Shown here: positions 1-13,604 of the stretch, piece after piece
How positions within the stretch are numbered: position 1 is the first letter of the stretch
How the letters are laid out: every line of letters starts with the position of its first letter
Assembly (NCBI GenBank): GCA_947179485.1
Contig: OX359247.1
Coordinates: 62,841,131-62,905,130 of the forward strand
Direction: 5' to 3'
Source: Allacma fusca
Lineage: Eukaryota > Arthropoda > Collembola > Symphypleona > Sminthuridae
Length of the DNA: 64,000 nucleotides
The notes under the pieces: model-generated
What the model was told of the DNA's origin: nothing
The model's input: only the letters and a program-made list of their open reading frames with translations
Databases searched by the model: none
Program-made: the position numbers and the translations under genes

Positions 1-2709
1 ACTCACACTGAGGCAACCATCAGGAGAATAATCATTACTTATAAATTACACACATAATCCTAACGACTTAACTCCACACTTAATCCTTACTTGTTATCTC
101 CACACAATAATCCTTACTCTTAAACTCCACACATAATCTTCACTCCTTAACTCCACACTTAATCCTTACTCTTAAACTACGCATATAATAATTACTCTTT
201 AACTCCACACATAGTTCTTACTCCTTAACTAACCACTTAATCCTTACTCCTTAACTCCACACAATAATCGTTACCCTTAAACTCCACACATAAGCCTTAT
301 TCCTTAACTTCACAATTATTCTCATTCCTTTACTCCACACAATTGTTATTCCTAAACCCCTCACATAATCCTTACTATTTAACTCCTCACATAATCCTTA
401 TTCCTTAACTCCACACATTAATCCTTACTCTTAAACTCCACACATAATCTTTGCTCTTTAACTCCCCACATAATCTTTACTCTTTAACTCCACACGTAAT
501 ATTTACTCCTTAACTCAACACCTAATCCTTACTCCATAACTCCACACTTAATTATTAATCCCAAACTCCAAAAAATAATCCTTACTCCTAAACTCCACAC
601 AATAATCCTAAATTATAAACTCGACACATAATCCGAATTACTAAACTCCACACTTAATCCTTACTCCTTAACTAAACACAATAATCCTTACTCCTTAACT
701 CCAAACAATAATCCTTACTCTTAAACTCCACACATAATCCTTACTTGTTAACTCCACGCTTAATCCTAACTCCTTAACTCCAAACAATAATCCTTACTCT
801 TAAACTCCAAACAATAATCCTTACTCTTAAACCCCAAACAATAATCCTTACTCTTAAACTCCAAACAATAATCCTTACTCTTAAACTCCATACAATAATC
901 CTTACCCTTAAGCTCCAAACATAATCCTCACTCTTTAACTCAATACATAATCTTTACTCCTCAACTCCACACATAATCCTTACTCTTTAACTCCACATAT
1001 AATCCTTACTATTTATATACTCACATAATCTGTAAACTTTAACTCCACAACTAATCATTACTCCATATCTCCACACTTAATTCTTAATCAATAACTCCAC
1101 AAAATAATCCTTACTTATAAACTCCACACATAATCCTAATTACTTAACTCCACACCTAATCCTTACTCCTTAACTCCACACAATAATCCTTACTCTTCTA
1201 CTCCACACATAATCCTTACTCTTAAACTCCACACATAATCCTTACTTGTTAACTCCACGCTTAATCCTAACTCCTTAACTCCACGCTTAATCCTAAGTGC
1301 TTAACTCAAACAATAATCCTTACTCTTAAACTCCAAACAATAATCCTTACTTGTAAACTCCACACATAATGTTTACTCTTAAACTATACACATAATCTTT
1401 AATCTTTAACTCCATACAAAATATTTACTCCTTAACTCCACACCTAATCCTTACTCCTTAACTCCACACAATAATCCTTACACTTAAACTCCACATATAA
1501 TCCTTACGCTTTAACTCAACACATAATCTTTACTCCTTAACTCAACAGATAATCCTTACTCCTTAATTCTACATTTAATCCTTACTCTTTAACTCCACAC
1601 ATAATCCTTAAGCTTTAACTCCACACATAATCCTTAATCTTTAACTCCTCACATAATCCTTACTCCTTAACTCCACACATTAATCCGTACCCCTTAACTC
1701 CACACATTAATCCGTACCCCTTAACTCCACACATTAATCCTTACTCTGAAACTCCACACATAATATTTTCTCCTTAACTCCACGCCTAATCCTTACTCCT
1801 TAACTCCACACATAATTAAGAATCCTAAACTCCACACAATAATCCTTACTTATAAACTCCACACATAATCCGAATTACTAAACTCCACACTTAATCCTTA
1901 CTCCTTAACTCCACACAATAATCCTTACTTATAAACTCGACACATTAATCCTTAGTCTTAAACTCCACACATAATCCTTACTTGTTAACTCCACGCTTAA
2001 TCCTAACTCCTTAACTCCACACTTATTTCTTAATCTCTAATTCCACAAAATAATCCTTACTTACAAACTCCACACCTAATCCTTACTCCATAACTCCAGA
2101 CTTAAGTCTTAATCAATAACTCCACAAAATAATCCTTACTTATAAACTCCACACATAATCCTAAATACTTAACTCCACACCTAATCCTTACTCCTTAACT
2201 CCACACCTAATCTTTACTCCTTAACTGCACACAATAATCCTTACTCTTTTACTCCACAAATAATCCTTACTCTTAAACTCCACACATAATCCTTACTTGT
2301 TAACTCCACGCTTAATCCTAACTCCTTAACTCAAACAATAATCCTTACTCTTAAACTCCAAACAATAGTCCTTACTGTTAAACTCCACACATAATGTTGA
2401 CTCTTTGACTCGACTCATAAAATATACTCCTTAACTCAACACTTAATTCTTACTCCTTAACTCCACACTTAATGCTTACTCCTAACCTCCACACTTAATG
2501 CTTACTCCTTTACTCCACACTTAATCCTTACTCCTTAACTCCACACTTAATCCTAACTCCTTAACTCCACACTTAATCCTTACTCCTTAACTCCACATAA
2601 TTATCCTTACTTATAAACTCGACACATTAATCCTTACTCTTAAACTCCACACATAATCCTTACTTGTTAACTCCACGCTTAATCCTAACTCCTTAACTGC
2701 AAACAATAA

Positions 2710-5071
2710 TCCTTACTCTTAAACTCCAAACAATAATCGTTACTCATAAACTCCAAACAATAATCCTTACTCTTAAACTCCAAACAATAATCCCCACTCT
2801 TAAACTCCACACATAATATTTACTCTTTAACTCGACACATAATGTTTACTCTTTGACTCCACACATAAAATATAATCCTTAACTCCACACTTAATGCTTA
2901 CTACTTAGCTCCACACTTAATCCTTACTCCTTAACTCCACACTTAATTCTTAATCACTAACTCCACACAATATTCCTTACTTATAAATTACAAACATAAT
3001 CCTAACGACTTAACTCCACACCTAATCCTTACTCCTTAGTTCCATACAATAATCCTTACACTTAAGCTCCACACCTAATCCTTACTCTTTAACTCAATAC
3101 ATAATCTTTACTTCTCAACTCCACACATAATCCTTACTCTTAAACTCGGCACATAATCTTTACTCTTTAACTCCACACATAATGTTTACTCTTAAACTCG
3201 GCACATAATCTTTACTCTTTAACTCCATACAAAATATTTACTTCTTAACTCCACACCTAATGCTTACTCCTTAACTCCACACCTAATCCTTACTCCTTAA
3301 CTCCACACTTAATCTTTACTCCTTAATTCCACACAATAATCCTTACTTATAAACTCCACACATAATCCTAATTACTTAACTCCACACTTAATCCTTACAC
3401 TTTAACTCCACACAATAATCCTTACTTATAAATTACACAAATAATCCTAACGACTTAACTCCACACTTAATCATTACTCCTTAACTCTATACAATAATCC
3501 TTACCCTTAAGCTCCACACATAATCCTTACTCTTTAACTCAACAAATAATCTTTACTCCTCAACTTCACACATAATCCTTACTCTTTAACTCCACATATA
3601 ATCCTTACTATTTATATACTCACATAATCTGTAAACTTTAGCTCCACACCTAATCCTTAGTCCATAACTCCACACTTAATTCTTAACCAATAACTCCACA
3701 AAATAATCCTTACTTATAAACTCCACACATAATCCTAATTACTTCACTCCACACAATAATCCTTGCTCGTCTACTCCACACATAATCCTTACTCTTAAAC
3801 TCCACACATAATCCTTACTTGTTAACTCCACGCTTAATCCTAACTGCTTAACTCAAACAATAATCCTTACTCCTAAACTCCAAACAATAATCCTTACTCT
3901 TAAACTCCAAACAATAATCCTTACTCATAATTTCCAAACAATAATCCTTACTCTTAAACTCCAAACAATAATCCCCACTCTTAAACTCCACACATAATAT
4001 TTACTCTTTAACTCGACACATAATGTTTACTCTTTGACTCCACACATAAAATATAATCCTTAACTCCACACTTAATGCTTACTACTTAGCTCCACACTTA
4101 ATCCTTACTCCTTAACTCCACACTTAATTCTTAATCACTAACTCCACACAATATTCCTTACTTATAAATTACAAACATAATCCTAACGACTTAACTCCAC
4201 ACCTAATCCTTACTCCTTAGTTCCATACAACAATCCTTACACTTAAGCTCCACACCTAATCCTTACTCTTTAACTCAATACATAATCTTTACTTCTCAAC
4301 TCCACACATAATCCTTACTCTTAAACTCGGCACATAATCTTTACTCTTTAACTCCACACATAATGTTTACTCTTAAACTCGGCACATAATCTTTACTCTT
4401 TAACTCCATACAAAATATTTACTCCTTAACTCCACACCTAATGCTTACTCCTTAACTCCACACCTAATCCTTACTCCTTAACTCCACACTTAATCTTTAC
4501 TCCTTAATTCCACACAATAATCCTTACTTATAAACTCCACACATAATCCTAATTACTTAACTCCACACTTAATCCTTACACTTTAACTCCACACAATAAT
4601 CCTTACTTATAAATTACACAAATAATCCTAACGACTTAACTCCACACTTAATCATTACTCCTTAACTCTATACAATAATCCTTACCCTTAAGCTCCACAC
4701 ATAATCCTTACTCTTTAACTCAACAAATAATCTTTACTCCTCAACTTCACACATAATCCTTACTCTTTAACTCCACATATAATCCTTACTATTTATATAC
4801 TCACATAATCTGTAAACTTTAGCTCCACACCTAATCCTTAGTCCATAACTCCACACTTAATTCTTAACCAATAACTCCACAAAATAATCCTTACTTATAA
4901 ACTCCACACATAATCCTAATTACTTCACTCCACACAATAATCCTTGCTCGTCTACTCCACACATAATCCTTACTCTTAAACTCCACACATAATCCTTACT
5001 TGTTAACTCCACGCTTAATCCTAACTGCTTAACTCAAACAATAATCCTTACTCTTAAACTCCAAACAATAA
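2710..5071. repeat. Higher-order repeat, two tandem copies of 1,181 bp
   Basis: Marker variants recur at a spacing of exactly 1,181 bp: the ATCCCCACTC monomer (2,791 and 3,972), the CTTGCTCGTCTACTCC monomer (3,761 and 4,942) and the TATTTATATACTCAC monomer (3,610 and 4,791). The copies are nearly identical over their length, so this is a recent block duplication of about 45 monomers and not independent monomer drift. Edges are approximate because neighbouring monomers resemble each other. Confidence 0.85.
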
Positions 5072-5460
5072 TCCTTACTCTTAAACTCCACACATAATCC
5101 TTACTTGTTAACTCCACGCTTAATCCTAACTGCTTAACTCAAACATCAATCCTTACTCTTAAACTCCACACATAATGTTTACTCTTAAACTCGGCACATA
5201 ATCTTTACTCTTTCTCTCCATACAAAATATTTACTCCTTAACTCCACACCTAATGCTTACTCCTTAACTCCACACCTAATCCTTACTCCTTAACTCCACA
5301 CTTAATCTTTACTCCTTAATTCCACACAATAATCCTTACTTATAAACTCCACACATAATCCTAATTACTTAACTCCACACTTAATCCTTACACTTTAACT
5401 CCACACAATAATCCTTACTTATAAATTACACAAATAATCCTAACGACTTAACTCCACACT

Positions 5461-6372
5461 TAATCATTTCTCCTTAATTCCACACAATATTCCTTACTTA
5501 TGAATTCCACACATAATCCTAATTACTTAACTCCACACTTAATCCTTACTCCTTAACTCCACACAATAATCCTTACTCTTAAACTCCACATTTAATCCTT
5601 ACTCTTTAACTCCACACATAATCCTTAAACTTTAACTCCACACATAATCCTTAATCTTTAACTCCTCACATAATCCTTACTCCTTAACTCCAAACATTAA
5701 TCCTTACCCCTTAACTCCACACATTAATCCTTACTCTTAAACTCCACACATAATATTTTCTCCTTAACTCCACACATAATATTTTCTCCTTAACTCCACG
5801 CCTAATCCTTACTCCTTAACTCCACACTTAATTACGACTCATAAACTACACACAATAATCCTTACTTATAAACTCCACACATAATCCGAATTACTAAACT
5901 TCACACTTAATCCTTACTCCTTAACTCCACTCAATAATCCTTACTTTTAAACTCGACACATTAATCCTTAGTCTTAAACTCCTCACATAATCCTTACTTG
6001 TTAACTCCACACCTAATCCTTACTCCTTAACTCCACACTTAATCCTTACACTTTAACTCCACACAATAATCCTTACTTATAAATTACACAAATAATCCTA
6101 ACGACTTAACTCCACACTTAATCATTACTCCTTAACTCTATACAATAATCCTTATCCTTAAGCTCCACACATAATCCTTACTCTTTAACTCAACACATAA
6201 TCTTTACTCCTCAACTCCACACATAATCCTTACTCTTTAACTCCACATATAATCCTTACTATTTATATACTCACATAATCTGTAAACTTTAGCTCCACAC
6301 CTAATCCTTACTCCATAACTCCACACTTAATTCTTAACCAATAACTCCACAAAATAATCCTTACTTATAAAC
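5461..6372. repeat. Higher-order repeat copy (912 bp), same block as 8,791-9,702
   Basis: The block opens with an unusual TAATCATTTCTCC monomer followed by CACAATATTCC and TTATGAATTCC variants. The same order of variants begins again at 8,791 and at 10,261. The copy at 8,791 matches this one for about 912 bp before the two diverge at the start of the 812-bp triplet. The start at 10,261 lies 1,470 bp after the one at 8,791 and matches for about 550 bp (to about 10,810). This indicates a 1,470-bp unit copied at least three times, with later rearrangement. Confidence 0.75.
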
Positions 6373-8794
6373 TCCACATATAATCCTTACTATTTATATA
6401 CTCACATAATCTGTAAACTTTAGCTCCACACCTAATCCTTACTCCATAACTCCACACTTAATTCTTAACCAATAACTCCACAAAATAATCCTTACTTATA
6501 AACTCCACACATAATCCTAATTACTTAACTCCACACAATAATCCTTACTCGTCTACTCCACACATAATCCTAACTCTTAAACTCCACACATAATCCTTAC
6601 TTGTTAACTCCACGCTTAATCCTAACTGCTTAACTCAAACAATAATCCTTACTCTTAAACTCCAAACAATAATCCTTACTCTTAAACTCCACACATAATC
6701 CTTACTTGTTAACTCCACGCTTAATCCTAACTGCTTAACTCAAACAATAATCCTTACTCTTAAACTCCACACATAATGTTTACTCTTAAACTCGGCACAT
6801 AATCTTTACTCTTTAACTCCATACAAAATATTTACTCCTTAACTCCACACCTAATGCTTACTCCTTAACTCCACACCTAATCCTTACTCCTTAACTCCAC
6901 ACTTAATCTTTACTCCTTAATTCCACACAATAATCCTTACTTATAAACTCCACACATAATCCTAATTACTTAACTCCACACTTAATCCTTACACTTTAAC
7001 TCCACACAATAATCCTTACTTATAAATTACACAAATAATCCTAACGACTTAACTCCACACTTAATCATTACTCCTTAACTCTATACAATAATCCTTATCC
7101 TTAAGCTCCACACATAATCCTTACTCTTTAACTCAACACATAATCTTTACTCCTCAACTCCACACATAATCCTTACTCTTTAACTCCACATATAATCCTT
7201 ACTATTTATATACTCACATAATCTGTAAACTTTAGCTCCACACCTAATCCTTACTCCATAACTCCACACTTAATTCTTAACCAATAACTCCACAAAATAA
7301 TCCTTACTTATAAACTCCACACATAATCCTAATTACTTAACTCCACACAATAATCCTTACTCGTCTACTCCACACATAATCCTAACTCTTAAACTCCACA
7401 CATAATCCTTACTTGTTAACTCCACGCTTAATCCTAACTGCTTAACTCAAACAATAATCCTTACTCTTAAACTCCAAACAATAATCCTTACTCTTAAACT
7501 CCACACATAATCCTTACTTGTTAACTCCACGCTTAATCCTAACTGCTTAACTCAAACAATAATCCTTACTCTTAAACTCCACACATAATGTTTACTCTTA
7601 AACTCGGCACATAATCTTTACTCTTTAACTCCATACAAAATATTTACTCCTTAACTCCACACCTAATGCTTACTCCTTAACTCCACACCTAATCCTTACT
7701 CCTTAACTCCACACTTAATCTTTACTCCTTAATTCCACACAATAATCCTTACTTATAAACTCCACACATAATCCTAATTACTTAACTCCACACTTAATCC
7801 TTACACTTTAACTCCACACAATAATCCTTACTTATAAATTACACAAATAATCCTAACGACTTAACTCCACACTTAATCATTACTCCTTAACTCTATACAA
7901 TAATCCTTATCCTTAAGCTCCACACATAATCCTTACTCTTTAACTCAACACATAATCTTTACTCCTCAACTCCACACATAATCCTTACTCTTTAACTCCA
8001 CATATAATCCTTACTATTTATATACTCACATAATCTGTAAACTTTAGCTCCACACCTAATCCTTACTCCATAACTCCACACTTAATTCTTAACCAATAAC
8101 TCCACAAAATAATCCTTACTTATAAACTCCACACATAATCCTAATTACTTAACTCCACACAATAATCCTTACTCGTCTACTCCACACATAATCCTTACTC
8201 TTAAACTCCACACATAATCCTTACTTGTTAACTCCACGCTTAATCCTAACTGCTTAACTCAAACAATAATCCTTACTCTTAAACTCCAAACAATAATCCT
8301 TACTCTTAAACTCCACACATAATCCTTACTTGTTAACTCCACGCTTAATCCTAACTGCTTAACTCAAACATCAATCCTTACTCTTAAACTCCACACATAA
8401 TGTTTACTCTTAAACTCGGCACATAATCTTTACTCTTTCTCTCCATACAAAATATTTACTCCTTAACTCCACACCTAATGCTTACTCCTTAACTCCACAC
8501 CTAATCCTTACTCCTTAACTCCACACTTAATCTTTACTCCTTAATTCCACACAATAATCCTTACTTATAAACTCCACACATAATCCTAATTACTTAACTC
8601 CACACTTAATCCTTACACTTTAACTCCACACAATAATCCTTACTTATAAATTACACAAATAATCCTAACGACTTAACTCCACACTTAATCATTACTCCTT
8701 AACTCTATACAATAATCCTTATCCTTAAGCTCCACACATAATCCTTACTCTTTAACTCAACACATAATCTTTACTCCTCAACTCCACACATAAT
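6372..8794. repeat. Higher-order repeat, three tandem copies of 812 bp
   Basis: The TATTTATATACTCAC marker monomer lies at about 6,392, 7,204 and 8,016, and the CTCGTCTACTCC monomer at 6,551, 7,363 and 8,175. Each step is 812 bp. The copies are close to identical; the third carries a few private changes, such as CTTTCTCTCC and AAACATCAATCC. Periodicity is lost at about 8,794, where the TAATCATTTCTCC block begins. Three near-perfect copies suggest very recent unequal exchange or local amplification. Confidence 0.88.
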
Positions 8795-10810
8795 CATTTC
8801 TCCTTAATTCCACACAATATTCCTTACTTATGAATTCCACACATAATCCTAATTACTTAACTCCACACTTAATCCTTACTCCTTAACTCCACACAATAAT
8901 CCTTACTCTTAAACTCCACATTTAATCCTTACTCTTTAACTCCACACATAATCCTTAAACTTTAACTCCACACATAATCCTTAATCTTTAACTCCTCACA
9001 TAATCCTTACTCCTTAACTCCAAACATTAATCCTTACCCCTTAACTCCACACATTAATCCTTACTCTTAAACTCCACACATAATATTTTCTCCTTAACTC
9101 CACACATAATATTTTCTCCTTAACTCCACGCCTAATCCTTACTCCTTAACTCCACACTTAATTACGACTCATAAACTACACACAATAATCCTTACTTATA
9201 AACTCCACACATAATCCGAATTACTAAACTTCACACTTAATCCTTACTCCTTAACTCCACTCAATAATCCTTACTTTTAAACTCGACACATTAATCCTTA
9301 GTCTTAAACTCCTCACATAATCCTTACTTGTTAACTCCACACCTAATCCTTACTCCTTAACTCCACACTTAATCCTTACACTTTAACTCCACACAATAAT
9401 CCTTACTTATAAATTACACAAATAATCCTAACGACTTAACTCCACACTTAATCATTACTCCTTAACTCTATACAATAATCCTTATCCTTAAGCTCCACAC
9501 ATAATCCTTACTCTTTAACTCAACACATAATCTTTACTCCTCAACTCCACACATAATCCTTACTCTTTAACTCCACATATAATCCTTACTATTTATATAC
9601 TCACATAATCTGTAAACTTTAGCTCCACACCTAATCCTTACTCCATAACTCCACACTTAATTCTTAACCAATAACTCCACAAAATAATCCTTACTTATAA
9701 ACTCCACACATAATCCTAATTACTTAACTCCACACAATAATCCTTACTCGTCTACTCCACACATAATCCTTACTCTTAAACTCCACACATAATCCTTACT
9801 TGTTAACTCCACGCTTAATCCTAACTGCTTAACTCAAACAATAATCCTTACTCTTAAACTCCAAACAATAATCCTTACTCTTAAACTCCACACATAATCC
9901 TTACTTGTTAACTCCACGCTTAATCCTAACTGCTTAACTCAAACATCAATCCTTACTCTTAAACTCCACACATAATGTTTACTCTTAAACTCGGCACATA
10001 ATCTTTACTCTTTCTCTCCATACAAAATATTTACTCCTTAACTCCACACCTAATGCTTACTCCTTAACTCCACACCTAATCCTTACTCCTTAACTCCACA
10101 CTTAATCTTTACTCCTTAATTCCACACAATAATCCTTACTTATAAACTCCACACATAATCCTAATTACTTAACTCCACACTTAATCCTTACACTTTAACT
10201 CCACACAATAATCCTTACTTATAAATTACACAAATAATCCTAACGACTTAACTCCACACTTAATCATTTCTCCTTAATTCCACACAATATTCCTTACTTA
10301 TGAATTCCACACATAATCCTAATTACTTAACTCCACACTTAATCCTTACTCCTTAACTCCACACAATAATCCCTACTCTTAAACTCCACATTTAATCCTT
10401 ACTCTTTAACTCCACACATAATCCTTAAACTTTAACTCCACACATAATCCTTAATCTTTAACTCCTCACATAATCCTTACTCCTTAACTCCAAACATTAA
10501 TCCTTACCCCTTAACTCCACACATTAATCCTTACTCTTAAACTCCACACATAATATTTTCTCCTTAACTCCACACATAATATTTTCTCCTTAACTCCACG
10601 CCTAATCCTTACTCCTTAACTCCACACTTAATTACGACTCATAAACTACACACAATAATCCTTACTTATAAACTCCACACATAATCCGAATTACTAAACT
10701 TCACACTTAATCCTTACTCCTTAACTCCACTCAATAATCCTTACTTTTAAACTCGACACATTAATCCTTAGTCTTAAACTCCTCACATAATCCTTACTTG
10801 TTAACTCCAC
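8791..10810. repeat. Higher-order repeat, 1,470-bp unit (one full, one partial copy)
   Basis: The TAATCATTTCTCC-CACAATATTCC-TTATGAATTCC block starts at 8,791 and again at 10,261, a spacing of 1,470 bp. The second copy follows the first to about 10,810, where the first continues with a CTCCACACCTAATCC monomer and the second with CTCCACGCTTAATCC. The last 560 bp of the first copy (9,702-10,260) match the end of the 812-bp triplet at an offset of 1,575 bp, so the unit is itself a mosaic. Confidence 0.75.
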
Positions 10811-11229
10811 GCTTAATCCTAACTCCTTAACTCCACACTTAATTCTTAATCTCTAACTCCACAAAATAATCCTTACTTACAAACTCCACACCTAATCCTT
10901 ACTCCATAACTCCACACTTAATTATTAATCAATTACTCCACAAAATAATCCTTACTTATAAACTCCACACATAATCCTAATTACTTAACTCCACACCTAA
11001 TCCTTACTCCTTAACTCCACACAATACTCCTTACTCTTCTACTCCACAAATAATCCTTACTCTTAAACTCCACACATAATCCTTACTTGTTAACTCCACG
11101 CTTAATCCTAACTCCTTAACTCAAACAATAATCCTAACCCTTAAACTCCAAACAATAGTCCTTACTCTTAAACTCCACACATAATGTTTACTCTTTGACT
11201 CGACACATAAATTATACTCCTCAACTCCA

Positions 11230-11515
11230 CACTTAATCCTTACTCCTTAACTCCACACTTAATGCTTACTCCTTAACTCCACACTTAATCCTTACTCCTT
11301 AACTCCACACTTAATCCTTACTCCTTAACTCCACACTTAATCCTTACTCCTTAACTCCACGCTTAATCCTTACTCCTTAACTCCACACTTAATCCTTAGT
11401 CCTTAACTCCACACTTAATCCTTACTCCTTAACTCCACACTTAATCCTTACTCCTTAACTCCACACTTAATCCTTACTCCTTAACTCCACACTTAATCCT
11501 TACTCCTTAACTCCA
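11230..11515. repeat. Homogeneous run of the canonical 26-bp monomer
   Basis: Here the array is almost purely the canonical monomer, about eleven copies in a row with one or two substitutions such as CTCCACGC and CTTAGTCC. Comparable pure runs lie near 55,070-55,300, 56,430-56,660, 57,480-57,800 and 59,150-59,660. They contrast with the variant-rich higher-order repeats around them and look like sites of local single-monomer expansion. Confidence 0.8.
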
Positions 11516-11905
11516 CACAATTATCCTTACTTATAAACTCGACACATTAATCCTTAGTCTTAAACTCCTCACTTAATTCTTACTTGTTAACTTCACGCTT
11601 AATCCTAACTCCTTAACTCCACACTTAATTCTTAATCACTAACTCCACAAAATAATCCTTACTTACAAACTCCACACCTAATCCTTGCTCCTTAACTCTA
11701 CACTTAATTACTATTCCTTAACTCCACACAATAATCCTTACTTATAAACTCCAAACATAATCCTAATTACTTAACTCCACACTTAATCCCCACTCCTTAA
11801 CTCCACACAATAATCCTTACTTATAAATTACAAACATAATCCTAACGACTTAACTCCACACTTAATCCTTACTCCTGAACTCCACACTTAATTCTTAATC
11901 ACTAA

Positions 11906-11909
11906 CTCC
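11906..11909. other. Target-site duplication, left copy (CTCC)
   Basis: The four bases CTCC immediately before the LTR terminus TGTT are repeated immediately after the other LTR at 22,155-22,158. CTCC is frequent in the satellite, so the match alone is weak. It becomes strong because joining the two flanks across one CTCC recreates the satellite variant that stands uninterrupted at about 11,631-11,690 and many other places. Confidence 0.85.
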
Positions 11910-12464
11910 TGTTAAGTTGTTTTTTGTGGTGGTTAATGGTTCGTAATGGTGAAAATATAAGGATGAGCCGATTATGGAAATAAATAGGGAATTTTAATGG
12001 AATTGAGAGTGAGAGATGAAAATGATGGGGAATAGTGTAGAAGGTAGAGAAGCACTTGCTTTGAGTGAGGGATTTCGGGAGTTAGTCTCAACATATGGAA
12101 GATACGAAAATAAGATGTGTATGTGCATATATGTAGTTACTCACAAGATATGCTTTATTTTACTATAGTGCGTGAATTGATACACTTAGTTGGTCTCATA
12201 CGCGTTCCCTTGCTCTGCTTAGCTCAAGATCTGACGTTGCTCTCCTCTCTCGTACCTTTGGAGGCACGAGGTTTTATACGGAGGTGGGAACAAAAGTACC
12301 CACCTCCAGTATTCATTTTAGTTGTTCATTTTAACCAATAATATTTAGTTAAGATAGTACCTAACACGTTTTTCATGGAAACTTTACAAGTAAGTAGTAT
12401 AGATATGTATGCTGATGTAATTATTACATGTATTGAAAATCATAAAACTAAATATCGGTTAACA
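11910..12464 (-). repeat. 3' LTR of the retrotransposon
   Basis: This 555-bp direct copy of 21,600-22,154 ends in TGTT...AACA. It differs from the other LTR at 12,087, 12,093, 12,116, 12,246, 12,255, 12,289, 12,316, 12,326 and 12,361 (six transitions, three transversions), with no indel. Read on the minus strand it has a U3 of about 215 bp (12,464 to about 12,247) with a TATA box at 12,272-12,278, then an R region with AATAAA at 12,154-12,159, then U5. As the downstream LTR it would supply the polyadenylation signal of the element's RNA. Confidence 0.95.
12154..12159 (-). terminator. Polyadenylation signal AATAAA in 3' LTR
   Basis: On the minus strand the hexamer AATAAA lies about 119 bp downstream of the TATA box. 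This is the expected order for an LTR whose R region ends shortly after the hexamer. A GT-containing stretch (CTTGTGAGT) follows. The same hexamer is present in the 5' LTR at 21,844-21,849. Confidence 0.6.
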
Positions 12465-12480
12465 TTCTACGGCGAAGAGA

Positions 12481-12500
12481 AAACAATGTCCCCATTGTTT
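12481..12500 (-). other. Perfect 8-bp hairpin with a GGGA tetraloop just upstream of the 3' LTR
   Basis: In the sense of the element RNA, arm AAACAATG and arm CATTGTTT enclose the loop GGGA, which fits the GNRA tetraloop class. It ends 16 bp before U3, where a Ty3/gypsy element normally has a polypurine tract. No long purine run touches the LTR here: the bases next to U3 are pyrimidine-rich. The nearest long purine run on this strand is 13 nt at 12,597-12,609. The hairpin is seen directly; a role in RNA processing or plus-strand priming is conjecture. Confidence 0.55.
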
Positions 12501-13604
12501 AAAAGGGTAGAAACTGTAAATTGTCGAACTTTGGCGTGGAATTTTTTGCTGTTGAGGGTATTTTAGGCCGCTCTGTTTTGAACTGGGACGACGTAGTTTC
12601 TTTTTCCTTGCGTTTTCGTTACTTGTAGTCTTTCCACTGTAGTTGAATACAAAATCTTTTAGCTCTGCAATATTATTAGCTCTAGTAATATCATTTTAAC
12701 ATGTAGAATTTACATAAAACTGTAATATTTCTTTAAAATAACATCAAAAGTGCTCAATATTAGCATAAAATGTAGTATAAACTTCCGGGAGTGGCAGAAA
12801 ATTCTGTCCCCAGAATTACTAAGATAGAATTGAGTAAACTTTGGAGAGGGAATTCGCAAGATGGAGAGTGTATACGAGGTGAGTAACAATTTTTGTTCGT
12901 TCGTAAGTAATTGAAATGAAGTAAATATAATAAATGTGTTAGTACAATGTGTGTAATATAGAATAAAAAGAATTTTTGGGGTTATACAGGGTGTCTAATG
13001 GGAAGTGGCGAAATGTAGTGATCAATTACAATTTCTAGAAATGAGGAAAAATGTGGCGGGAGCTGCAGCTCATAGTACATAGGTATAGAATTAAGACAAA
13101 AATTGCTAAGTGTGTAATATAAGAGTGTGATGTGTGAGAATTATGTGAAAGTGTTTGTGAAGCTAGGAAAAATTGTTAGTAATGAAATATAAATTTTTTT
13201 TTGTAAATTTCTTGAGTGTAGATGACTTGCAAATGTCATGGCGTCCCATGTGTGGTTGCAGTTGGAGTTGTCATCATAGAGGGTGCTGACCTGAACGTCC
13301 GTGAATGTGGGTCATGTTGTGAAGTCTGCTATAGTCAGTGGAAATTTGTTCTGGAACTCAGAATAAATACATATTAGTGAATTAGCCAGCAATATAATGT
13401 TTTTGTGCAATTTCACTGTTATTGCAGATGGGGTCCGTGTCGCAGAACTAGTCAAGATATCAGAGCAAGATATTTAACTAAGATAGTTATTGTATAGGGT
13501 GCATGATACAATTTTCCGGAAAAACATGTTGATGTGTAGACTTGAATTTCCTTGCATGTCGTGATTATCTTTGCGTATTAACAAATGTGTGTAAATCATA
13601 TGGT

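Larger units (their letters stand above)
1..11909. repeat. Satellite array, left arm (about 26-bp monomer)
   Basis: The whole stretch is made of head-to-tail monomers of 26-27 bp, read on the plus strand as an octamer TTAACTCC, an ACAC spacer, and heptamers TTAATCC and TTACTCC. The consensus has 7 A, 10 C, 9 T and no G. Variant monomers recognisably recur, for example with CACAATAATCC, CACATAATCC, CTCCACGC, CTCGACAC or CTAACGACTTA. TAA triplets and a length that is not a multiple of three close all reading frames, and no gene is present. The array enters from the left window edge and stops exactly at the retroelement at 11,910. The organisation is that of a tandem satellite of heterochromatin. 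Whether it is centromeric, subtelomeric or interstitial cannot be told from the sequence. Confidence 0.97.

Noticed and set aside
12117..12341. 74-codon plus-strand frame, also at 21,807-22,031
   Set aside because: Both lie antisense within the LTRs; duplication is explained by the LTRs and no protein feature is visible.
12375..12566. 63-codon plus-strand frame
   Set aside because: It straddles the LTR/internal border on the antisense strand and has no recognisable feature.
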